From: Cryomorphaceae bacterium
GTDB taxonomy: Bacteria > Bacteroidota > Bacteroidia > Flavobacteriales > BACL11
Assembly (NCBI GenBank): GCA_949531795.1
Contig: CATIQX010000036.1
Location: forward strand, 1-9,788
Direction of reading: 5' to 3'
Length of the DNA stretch: 9,788 nucleotides
Both the position numbers and the translations under genes were made by a program. Position 1 is the first letter of the stretch; each line of letters begins with the position of its first letter. This document shows, one piece after another, positions 1 through 6,447 of the stretch. Below the pieces are notes generated by a model that saw only the letters and a program-made list of their open reading frames with translations, ran no database searches and was not told the origin of the DNA.

Positions 1-199
1 CTTTTGAAAAATTAAATTCTTCAACTATTTTAAATATCTGTTCAGAATCAGTAGCAACAATAACTTCGTCAACTAATTCTGATTTTTCAAGAGCAAATAA
101 ATTCCAATAAATTAAAGGCTTTCCACAAAAATCTTTAATATTCTTTCCTGGTATAGATTTACTACCACCTCTTGCAGGAATAAATGCTATAACACTCAT
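1..199 (-). CDS. neuA: CMP-nonulosonate (acylneuraminate) cytidylyltransferase, N-terminal part
   Basis: The reverse strand from the ATG at 199 gives 66 codons and runs off the left edge, so only the N-terminal part is visible. The protein starts MSVIAFIPARGGSKSIPGKN; the IPARGGSKSIPGKNI stretch is the nucleotide-binding signature of CMP-sialic acid synthetases (NeuA, PseF, LegF), which transfer CMP from CTP to a nonulosonic acid in the cytoplasm. It continues with GKPLIYW and VIVATDSEQI, which are also typical of the family. The ATG overlaps the stop of the upstream synthase gene as ATGA (4 nt), so the two are probably translationally coupled and act in consecutive steps. KdsB (CMP-KDO synthetase) is a related alternative but usually reads IPARxxSTRLPGK, so it fits less well. 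The exact sugar cannot be decided from this fragment. Confidence 0.9.
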   Translation of the reverse strand, partial: MSVIAFIPARGGSKSIPGKNIKDFCGKPLIYWNLFALEKSELVDEVIVATDSEQIFKIVEEFNFSK

Positions 200-1065
200 T
201 CCGATCTATATTTTTCATATCCTCCTTTTGGTTTTTCAATATCCAAAATATCTTCCTTTTTAAAAGTTAATGCTTTTTGAACTGCCCTTAAATCTCTTGC
301 TAATTTTCTCATTCCAGTTGGTTCTAACGAAAATACTTGATCAGTTCCTTTCCAAACTCTATCTATTGTAAAATGTCTTTCAAACCATTCCGCTCCTAAT
401 GTGTAAGCGGCTATATCAATAGCTATACCATGATGATGACCTGAAAAACCGATCTTATCAACCCGGTCACCAAAAGTTTTTTTCAATCTTACAATCTCTA
501 GCAAACAAACATCCTCAAAAGGAACGGGATAACCAGAAGTGCATGCATAGACTACTAATCTATTTCCTTGATTAGTTTTTTCAAAGAATTGCACTATTTC
601 TTCTTCTTGGATTTTTGTTGTCATTCCAAATGAAATATGTACACCTCCTTTATATTCATCTCTTAAAATCCTTAACATTGCAAAATGGTTATTACAAGCT
701 GAAGGAACCTTAATATAATCTGGTTCTAGAGTGATAATCTCTTTTGCAGAGAATACATCAAAAGTAGATGAAGAGTACATAATCCCCAAACTTTCGGCAT
801 AATCTTTGAGTTCTTTATGTTGATCAATAGAAAATTCTAAGAACTCTCTATGTACACCATAAGGTTCTCCAAATGAATGCATTTTGTTTGGGTGGGGAGC
901 GTCAAATTGCTTCTTTGTAAGAAACTCTCTATTATTTCTTTTCTGAAATTTTGCAACAGTTGCATTTCCATCTGCTGCAACTTTTATCATTTGTTTTGCA
1001 ATCTCAATATCTCCTTGGTGATTACAGCATATTTCAGCTGCAATATTTGGATTTTTATAATTCAT
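196..1065 (-). CDS. neuB: NeuB-type nonulosonic acid synthase without SAF domain
   Basis: Enzymes of this family condense phosphoenolpyruvate with a hexose or N-acylhexosamine to form a nine-carbon 2-keto acid (Neu5Ac, KDN, legionaminic or pseudaminic acid). The 289 residues cover the TIM-barrel NeuB domain. E11 and K39 are 28 apart, as are E25 and K53 in meningococcal NeuB. H210 (GFSGH) and H231 (ERHFT) are 21 apart, as are the metal ligands H215 and H236. K119 lies in IKVPSA, CTSGYP is at 175-180, and WKGTDQVFSLEP at 238-249 closes the barrel; the WKGxD form resembles animal NANS. The usual enzyme is about 340-360 residues and ends in a SAF (antifreeze-like) domain. Here the protein stops after KYRSE and the CMP-sugar synthetase begins at once, so the domain is cleanly absent. 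The start is fixed by the TAATG overlap with the wzc stop. Substrate is unknown. Confidence 0.92.
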   Translation of the reverse strand: MNYKNPNIAAEICCNHQGDIEIAKQMIKVAADGNATVAKFQKRNNREFLTKKQFDAPHPNKMHSFGEPYGVHREFLEFSIDQHKELKDYAESLGIMYSSSTFDVFSAKEIITLEPDYIKVPSACNNHFAMLRILRDEYKGGVHISFGMTTKIQEEEIVQFFEKTNQGNRLVVYACTSGYPVPFEDVCLLEIVRLKKTFGDRVDKIGFSGHHHGIAIDIAAYTLGAEWFERHFTIDRVWKGTDQVFSLEPTGMRKLARDLRAVQKALTFKKEDILDIEKPKGGYEKYRSE

Positions 1066-3431
1066 TAACTATTATTTTTCAAATTATTATCTTCATTAAA
1101 ATACTCTGAACTTTCAGTATATCCATATTTATTCCCGTAACCGTAACCGTAGCCATAACCGTAACCGTAACCATATCCATATCCATAAGCACCACTACCC
1201 TCCTTTACATCATTAAAAATAAGATGGATATCACCTAGTCTCTTGTTAATATACATATCATCAGCATATGACAATAGGCCTTTTCTAGAATAATTTTGCC
1301 TTGCTACATATAGATTAATATCTGAATAATCCATTAAGCCTAATGAATCTGCAACTAATCCCAGTGGTGGTGTATCTAAAATAATAATATCATAGTTTTC
1401 TTTTAATTTATCTATCATCTTTCCAAATTTATCACTCAATAAAGCATCAGATGGATTATTTGGTATAGGTCCTGAAACTAAAATATCTAAATTTTCAATA
1501 TCTGAATGCACAATTACTTCATTTAATGATTTATCACCGAGTATGTGATTAGAGATACCAATGTCATTTTTAAGTCCAAAATCAACATACATTCTTGGTC
1601 TTCTTAAATCAGCACCTACAACTAAAGTCTTTTTGCCTGATTTTGCAAATACTATAGCTAGGTTTTGAGCGATATAGGTTTTTCCCTCTCCACTAATTGA
1701 TGAGGTAACTAAATATACTTTCTTATTACTATCAGGATTAAAGAAGTTTAAATTAGAACGTAAAGCTCTAAAACCTTCAAAGACAGCTGACTTAGGGTTC
1801 TGTTGAGACAGTAAGGTATTACCACTATTATTACTGCCAATTATACTTAAAATAGGAATAGACGTAGCTTTTTCCAAATCAATTCTGGTAACTATTCTTT
1901 CGTTTGTCAACTCCTTAATCAAAAGTATAATAATAGGTAGTACTAAAGCTAAAAATAATGCGATTAGATAATTCATTGATTTATCAGGATCTACAGGTTC
2001 TTTAGATAAATAAATGGAAGGCTCAAGTACTTTAATATCGGTAATATTAGAAGAGGAAGTAATTTTGGCTTCTGCTCTTTTTTGTAATAGAAAAATATAA
2101 ATATTTTCAGAAATAGATTGTAAGCGCTCAATACTTAACAGTTCTCTCTCTACTTTTGGAATATTTCCTAATGTAGCTTCCATTTTATTAATTCTATTTT
2201 TAAAGTCAGTAATTAATAAATTATTAGTTGACTTACTTAAATTAATTGCTTCTTTAAGATTAATTACTAATTGCTTAATTTGACGATTATATTGAGAAAC
2301 TGAAGGATTATTGATTTGTCCCCCATCAACTAAAATGTTTTTCTTAACTTGTAACTCAACTAATTGATTTATTATCATATTCAAACCTATGTCACTAACA
2401 CCTAAAGAATTAGAAATACTAATACTTTCTAAATTATCACCATCATTAATATAATTTTCAAGATAAATATAATAATTATTAAGACTTTTGCTTTTAGCTA
2501 ATTCTGTATCTACATTAATAATATTGGTATAAATACTTTGTGCCTTTAAACTTAAATCAGTAATCTTGTTATTGTTCTTATATTCTTGTATTTTCATTTC
2601 AATTAGTGAAAGTGAGTCGATCATTTCTTCTAATTGACCATTTATAAATAAAACAGTGTTTTTTGAAGCTATGTTTTTCTCGGTCAACTCACCTTTAATA
2701 TAATTTTCAGTTAATTTATTTAAAAATTTAACTCCTTTTAATTGATCCTCTTCTAAAATTGAAATATCAATCACAGTTGACTTTACGTCCTTTTGTGTAA
2801 TTAAAATCTTCTTTTGATAAAACAGGGTGAGTTTTTTTAAATCCTTAAACTTAACAACAGTAGTTGGAATATCTGAATTGCTTATAATATACCTAGTATC
2901 TAAATTAACCCTAATATTTGTCTTTTCGAAATTAATTTCCTCACCAAACTGATAATTATTTTGATTATCGTCATAAATTAATGTGAAGTTTTTAGCATCA
3001 ATATATTCAATAATAATGCTCTTTCCAAATACTTTAGTTACATCATTACATTCTACTTTAATTGGTGCAATAAAAGTTTCAGACATTTTAATAGTACCAG
3101 AAATAAAATAACTAATATCAAAACCCAAATCAGCTAATGTTGAGTAAACTAAAGGGTATGATTTAAGAATTAGCACTTTATTCTCTATACTGATATTACT
3201 ACTTCCCATTGCTTTCTCAAACATTAAGTCGGAAGCAGATCCTAAGGAATTATTTTCTTTAACAAGAATAGATGTTTCAACCAAAAATAGCTCATTAGTA
3301 TATCGGTTGTATAGAAAAGCAATAGAAAAAGTTAATAATAAACTTAATACAAAAAAGCGCCAACTATTAATTATTTTAAAGAAAAACTGTCTAACATCTA
3401 CTATCTCATCCAATTGATTATTATTTTTCAT
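1065..3431 (-). CDS. wzc: Wzc-type polysaccharide co-polymerase with tyrosine kinase (BY-kinase) domain
   Basis: This inner-membrane protein is expected to control chain length and export of the surface polysaccharide through cycles of autophosphorylation. The 788 residues contain a Wzz-like N-terminus with a membrane span at about 24-41, a long periplasmic region with predicted coiled coil, a GNVR-like segment beginning at P425 (PKVERELLSIERLQ), and a second span at about 487-508. The cytoplasmic kinase follows: Walker A SISGEGKT at 578-585, Walker A' GADLRRPR at 606-613, and Walker B IIILDTPP at 682-689. The tail holds twelve tyrosines between 749 and 777, nine of them in a Tyr-Gly repeat, the expected phosphorylation cluster. 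Kinase and membrane adaptor are one chain, as in Gram-negative Wzc. It starts 2 nt after the wza stop and its stop overlaps the neuB start by 1 nt. No cognate phosphatase (Wzb or PHP type) lies in the window. Confidence 0.95.
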   Translation of the reverse strand: MKNNNQLDEIVDVRQFFFKIINSWRFFVLSLLLTFSIAFLYNRYTNELFLVETSILVKENNSLGSASDLMFEKAMGSSNISIENKVLILKSYPLVYSTLADLGFDISYFISGTIKMSETFIAPIKVECNDVTKVFGKSIIIEYIDAKNFTLIYDDNQNNYQFGEEINFEKTNIRVNLDTRYIISNSDIPTTVVKFKDLKKLTLFYQKKILITQKDVKSTVIDISILEEDQLKGVKFLNKLTENYIKGELTEKNIASKNTVLFINGQLEEMIDSLSLIEMKIQEYKNNNKITDLSLKAQSIYTNIINVDTELAKSKSLNNYYIYLENYINDGDNLESISISNSLGVSDIGLNMIINQLVELQVKKNILVDGGQINNPSVSQYNRQIKQLVINLKEAINLSKSTNNLLITDFKNRINKMEATLGNIPKVERELLSIERLQSISENIYIFLLQKRAEAKITSSSNITDIKVLEPSIYLSKEPVDPDKSMNYLIALFLALVLPIIILLIKELTNERIVTRIDLEKATSIPILSIIGSNNSGNTLLSQQNPKSAVFEGFRALRSNLNFFNPDSNKKVYLVTSSISGEGKTYIAQNLAIVFAKSGKKTLVVGADLRRPRMYVDFGLKNDIGISNHILGDKSLNEVIVHSDIENLDILVSGPIPNNPSDALLSDKFGKMIDKLKENYDIIILDTPPLGLVADSLGLMDYSDINLYVARQNYSRKGLLSYADDMYINKRLGDIHLIFNDVKEGSGAYGYGYGYGYGYGYGYGYGNKYGYTESSEYFNEDNNLKNNS
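1134..1187 (-). repeat. Nine-copy hexanucleotide repeat coding for (Tyr-Gly)9 in the Wzc tail
   Basis: On the minus strand nine units of form TAY-GGN follow one another in frame (residues 749-766). The order is TATGGA twice, TATGGT, TACGGT twice, TATGGC, TACGGT twice, TACGGG. An 18-bp block (TACGGT, TACGGT, then a third unit) occurs twice with two base differences, which looks like a past duplication. Because the unit is 6 bp, gain or loss of a copy changes the number of tyrosines without breaking the frame. The tract is richer in GC than the surrounding gene. Tyr-rich tails are known in BY-kinases; the repeat purity is what stands out. Confidence 0.9.
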
Positions 3432-3433
3432 CG

Positions 3434-4204
3434 TTAGTTATTATTGATTAATAGATAAAGTGTTACAGCTGATATTGACAGGGAAATCAAGTTTGGTAAA
3501 CTAGAAAACGAATAAAATCTTTTATTTAATTGAGGTACATAAATCACATCATTAGGTTGCAACATGAAATTAGGATTACTTAATGTTTTTATATCTGTTA
3601 AATCCACATAAAAAATTTGATTTAATTCATTATTATTTCTAATAATTTTAATCTTTTTTATGTTACCAAACTCTGATATATCATTAGCTAAACTTAAAGC
3701 ATATAAAATATTTGCGTCTGGATTGACTACAATGAAATTGCCAGGCTTATTTACAGATCCTAAAACACTTATTTCAAAATTAATGATATTTAGTTTTATT
3801 ATTGGCTGCTCAAAGTAAGAAACTGCAATATTTTTTATAATAGTCTCTAGCTCTCTTAATGTAAAGCCTACAGCTTTTATTTTACCTAAAGAAGGTAAAT
3901 CCAAGAAACCACCCTCCTTAATTAAATAGCCATACAAATATGGATTCTGTACAATTAGTTGAGAATTTGATGTCTGTTCTTTGTTAAAGAAATCATTTTG
4001 CTGATTTGTAACTGTGCTAATTTGTACTGATATTAAATCACCAACTTGTAATAAGTATTTATCAGAATTTAACTTAATTTCTGACACAACCTTTGATGTC
4101 TGAAAATATTCTAAATCTTTATTTGTAATGCAGGAAGAAAGCGAAAAAATTATTATTAAAAGCAATAATATTGAATTTGACTTTGTAAAAAAATATTTGT
4201 TCAT
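3434..4204 (-). CDS. wza: Wza-type outer-membrane polysaccharide export lipoprotein
   Basis: This protein is expected to form the outer-membrane export channel that docks onto the Wzc partner encoded next. The 256 residues open with a lipoprotein signal: a hydrophobic run at 12-22 and the lipobox L22-S-S-C25, so C25 would be acylated. A polysaccharide export domain follows from about 47 (YLLQVGDLISVQI) to 140. An SLBB-like domain runs from about 145 (ISVLGSVNKPGNF) to 223 and ends in LQPNDVIYVP. A hydrophobic stretch at about 234-253 near the C-terminus fits the membrane-inserting helix that forms the Wza pore. At 256 residues it is shorter than E. coli Wza (about 380) and probably has one SLBB repeat, which is common in Bacteroidota. 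It is the first gene of the operon, 34 nt downstream of a promoter match. Confidence 0.93.
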   Translation of the reverse strand: MNKYFFTKSNSILLLLIIIFSLSSCITNKDLEYFQTSKVVSEIKLNSDKYLLQVGDLISVQISTVTNQQNDFFNKEQTSNSQLIVQNPYLYGYLIKEGGFLDLPSLGKIKAVGFTLRELETIIKNIAVSYFEQPIIKLNIINFEISVLGSVNKPGNFIVVNPDANILYALSLANDISEFGNIKKIKIIRNNNELNQIFYVDLTDIKTLSNPNFMLQPNDVIYVPQLNKRFYSFSSLPNLISLSISAVTLYLLINNN

Positions 4205-4237
4205 GAAATTTTGATTCTTTACTTGATTTATGATTTA

Positions 4238-4268
4238 CAAATATGATAAAAAAAAATTAGATAGACAA
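4238..4268 (-). promoter_or_regulatory. Promoter of the polysaccharide operon (TTG-N20-CATATTTG)
   Basis: Reading the minus strand, TTG at 4268-4266 is followed after 20 bases by CATATTTG at 4245-4238. This matches the Bacteroidota primary-sigma form TTG-N(17-23)-TAnnTTTG at all but one position. Transcription would begin about 4231, giving a leader of roughly 27 nt before the wza ATG. The spacer contains a run of nine T (A on the plus strand, 4248-4256). The box lies in the 86-nt gap between the E1 stop and wza, so the polysaccharide genes need not depend on read-through from E1. Confidence 0.6.
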
Positions 4269-4290
4269 TGTAGAAAGATTTATTACTAAT

Positions 4291-6267
4291 CTAGTAGGCA
4301 AGCAAGTTTTTTAATTGATTTTCAAAGCGTGATTTAGCTAAAAATTCATCTTCTAATTCATGTGCAAAAGGAACAGGTGTGTCAATTGATGCTGAACGCT
4401 TTACAGGAGCATCTAAATACTCGAAACATTCGTCAGCAATCATAGATGATAAATCAGCTCCAAAACCACCAATCATACAATCTTCATGTAATACAATAGC
4501 TCGTCCAGTTTTCTTCACTGAATCCAAAACAACTAATTTATCTAAAGGAACAAGTGTTCGTAAATCAATCAAGTCTGCAGAAATATCAGGATTATTTTTC
4601 AAAACTTCCAAGGCCCAATGGACTCCCATGCCATAAGTTATAATGCTTACATCAGCACCTTTTTTTATAAAATTAGCCTTACCTATTTCAGTTGTAAAAT
4701 AAGCATCTGAAACACCCTCACTTAGGCTTCTATATAAAGCCTTATGTTCAAAATACATTACGGGATTTGGATCATTAATAGCAGAATTTAACAAACCTTT
4801 TGCATCCTCAGGAAAGGCAGGGTAAACTACTTTTAGTCCAGGAGTGTGTGTAAACCAAGCCTCATTAGATTGAGAATGAAACGGACCGGCTCCAACGCCT
4901 GCACCTGTAGGCATACGCACTACAACATCCACTTTTTCGCCCCATCTGTAATGAGTTTTAGCCAAATTATTAATAATCGGATTAAAACCTGATGTAACAA
5001 AATCAGCAAATTGCATTTCCATTACGGATTTGTATCCATTGATTGATAATCCTAATGCAGCACTAACTATGGCTGATTCGCAGATAGGTGTGTTTCTGAC
5101 TCTATCTTTTCCAAATTCATTCATAAAACCATCCGTAATTTTAAATACCCCTCCATAATCAGCAATGTCTTGCCCCATAATAATTAAATTATCATGTTTT
5201 TGCATAGATTGTTTTAATCCATCAGAAATAGCATCAATAAATCGTTTTTCTGATTTCTCAGCAGAAGGAAAAATAATTTTAGGATTATGAGGGTAGAAAA
5301 TATCAGCCAACTCTATTTCAGAATTAGATTCTATCCTTGGCTCAGTGTCAGCAGAGGCCCAAGCTGTATTTATTTCAGCTTTTATTTTTTTCTTTAATTC
5401 TTCAATTTCTTCATGAGAAATCAATTTCTCTTTCAATAAAAAAAATTCATAATTCTCAACAGGATCCTTTTTAGCCCACATTTCCATTAAATCTTGTGGT
5501 ATATATTTTGTCCCGGAAGCTTCTTCATGCCCTCTCATTCTGAAACTCATACATTCCAAGATAACAGGCCTAGGTTTTTTAGCAATCTGTTTTTTTATAT
5601 CACTAACAGCTGCATATACTTCTAGAATATTATTACCATCAATAGTATAAGCATCCATTCCGTAACCAATTCCTTTATCCGCAAATTGCTTACATCTAAA
5701 TTGTTCAGAGCTTGGAGTAGATAATCCATATCCATTATTTTCAATTACAAAAATTACTGGTAAATCCCAAACAGCTGCAACATTAAGGGCTTCATGAAAA
5801 TCACCTTCACTTGCTCCACCGTCTCCGGTAAAAACAGCCGTTATTTTTTTATTATCTTTTAATTTATTTGCCAAAGCAATACCATCAGCAACGCCCAGCT
5901 GAGGCCCCAAATGAGAAATCATTCCAACAATACTGTACTCCTTGCTTCCAAAGTGAAAAGAACGATCTCTTCCTTTTGTAAAACCATTCGCTTTACCTTG
6001 AAACTGTGAAAACAAACGGTCTAAAGGTACATTTTTAGTAGTGAATACACCTAAATTTCTATGCATTGGAAGTATGTATTCATCATGGCTTAATGCAGCT
6101 GCCACACCAACAGAAATAGCTTCTTGCCCTATTCCTGAAAACCATTTTGATATTTTACCTTGTCGTAACAAAATTAACATCTTTTCTTCTACTAATCTTG
6201 GTGTTAAAATAGACTTATACAAGTCTAATAACACAGTATCTGAAATTCCCTTTCTATTAAATTGCAT
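4291..6267 (-). CDS. Fused alpha/beta E1 of a branched-chain 2-oxo acid (or pyruvate) dehydrogenase complex
   Basis: This is the thiamine-diphosphate-dependent E1, which decarboxylates a 2-oxo acid and passes the acyl group to lipoyl-E2. The 658 residues join both subunits in one chain. The alpha part is about 1-325, with the ThDP/Mg motif from GDG at 148-150 to NN at 177-178 and the FRMRGHEEASG loop at 242-252, whose H247 matches the conserved loop histidine. The beta part is about 335-658, with ESAIVSAALGLSINGYKSVM at 397-416, GPFHSQSNEAW at 461-471 (H464 is the conserved beta histidine), and the transketolase C-terminal domain from about 535 (GADVSIITYGMGVHWALEV). The alpha sequence leans toward 2-oxoisovalerate dehydrogenase, which would supply branched-chain acyl-CoA primers for iso-fatty acids, but pyruvate cannot be excluded. 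It looks like a housekeeping gene lying between two operons. Confidence 0.9.
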   Translation of the reverse strand: MQFNRKGISDTVLLDLYKSILTPRLVEEKMLILLRQGKISKWFSGIGQEAISVGVAAALSHDEYILPMHRNLGVFTTKNVPLDRLFSQFQGKANGFTKGRDRSFHFGSKEYSIVGMISHLGPQLGVADGIALANKLKDNKKITAVFTGDGGASEGDFHEALNVAAVWDLPVIFVIENNGYGLSTPSSEQFRCKQFADKGIGYGMDAYTIDGNNILEVYAAVSDIKKQIAKKPRPVILECMSFRMRGHEEASGTKYIPQDLMEMWAKKDPVENYEFFLLKEKLISHEEIEELKKKIKAEINTAWASADTEPRIESNSEIELADIFYPHNPKIIFPSAEKSEKRFIDAISDGLKQSMQKHDNLIIMGQDIADYGGVFKITDGFMNEFGKDRVRNTPICESAIVSAALGLSINGYKSVMEMQFADFVTSGFNPIINNLAKTHYRWGEKVDVVVRMPTGAGVGAGPFHSQSNEAWFTHTPGLKVVYPAFPEDAKGLLNSAINDPNPVMYFEHKALYRSLSEGVSDAYFTTEIGKANFIKKGADVSIITYGMGVHWALEVLKNNPDISADLIDLRTLVPLDKLVVLDSVKKTGRAIVLHEDCMIGGFGADLSSMIADECFEYLDAPVKRSASIDTPVPFAHELEDEFLAKSRFENQLKNLLAY

Positions 6268-6286
6268 CTTTGATTTTGTTTGCTGC

Positions 6287-6294
6287 CAAAACTA
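6287..6294 (-). promoter_or_regulatory. Probable -7 box of the E1 gene (TAGTTTTG)
   Basis: The minus strand reads TAGTTTTG, an exact match to TAnnTTTG, 19 nt upstream of the E1 ATG. The expected start point about 7 nt downstream leaves a leader of about 12 nt with no Shine-Dalgarno sequence. No TTG is found at the matching -33 distance; only TTTAAC is present there, so the upstream half is weak. Confidence 0.4.
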
Positions 6295-6307
6295 CTTAAT
6301 ATTTTCT

Positions 6308-6315
6308 TTACTTTG
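6308..6315 (+). promoter_or_regulatory. Possible -7 box of the plus-strand operon (TTACTTTG)
   Basis: TTACTTTG matches TAnnTTTG at seven of eight positions and lies 15 nt before the ATG at 6331. The nearest upstream TTG (6280-6282) is 25 bases away, slightly beyond the usual 17-23 range. It would share the 63-nt divergent gap with the E1 promoter, so the two could compete. This is a weak call. Confidence 0.25.
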
Positions 6316-6330
6316 TTAAAAATTGAAAAG

Positions 6331-6447
6331 ATGAATTGGCAAGATATATCTGTAGGAATTATAATAGTATCGACAATATGTTTTCTATATAAAAAATTTA
6401 GGAATAAGGATCACGATTATAACGACGGAAGTTTTTGTAGTAATTAA
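6331..6447 (+). CDS. 38-residue single-span membrane peptide, unrecognised
   Basis: A short frame of 38 codons starts at ATG 6331 behind an A-rich stretch with GAAAAG, a plausible weak ribosome site. It reads MNWQDISVGIIIVSTICFLY, then a basic and polar tail KKFRNKDHDYNDGSFCSN. Residues 6-20 form one hydrophobic span with C17 inside it. The KKFRNK cluster right after the span predicts a cytoplasmic C-terminus, and a second cysteine (C36) lies near the end. Its stop overlaps the ATG of the next gene by one base (TAATG), the same junction as between wzc and neuB in this window, which argues that it is translated and coupled to the phosphotransferase gene. The layout recalls the small FeoB-associated Cys-rich membrane proteins of Bacteroidota, but the CxxxC-type cluster is missing and no feoB is near. 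Function unknown. Confidence 0.6.
   Translation: MNWQDISVGIIIVSTICFLYKKFRNKDHDYNDGSFCSN

Noticed and set aside
877..1068. A 63-codon plus-strand frame opposite the neuB start
   Set aside because: It is antisense to a clearly conserved enzyme, has low-complexity composition rich in Phe, Ile and Cys, and has no promoter or context of its own.
1134..1187. The short tandem repeat as a CRISPR-like or regulatory array
   Set aside because: Units are 6 bp without spacers and keep the reading frame as Tyr-Gly, so it is coding.
4379..4636. An 85-codon plus-strand frame within the E1 gene
   Set aside because: It mirrors the conserved beta C-terminal domain on the other strand and shows no recognisable motif.
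4291..6267. The single-chain E1 as an assembly error joining two genes
   Set aside because: The linker at about 325-335 is in frame and smooth, and fused alpha/beta E1 proteins are familiar in Bacteroidota.
6041..6319. A 92-codon plus-strand frame across the E1 start and the divergent gap
   Set aside because: Most of it is antisense to the conserved E1 N-terminus and it would collide with both promoter candidates. The 6331 frame is better supported.
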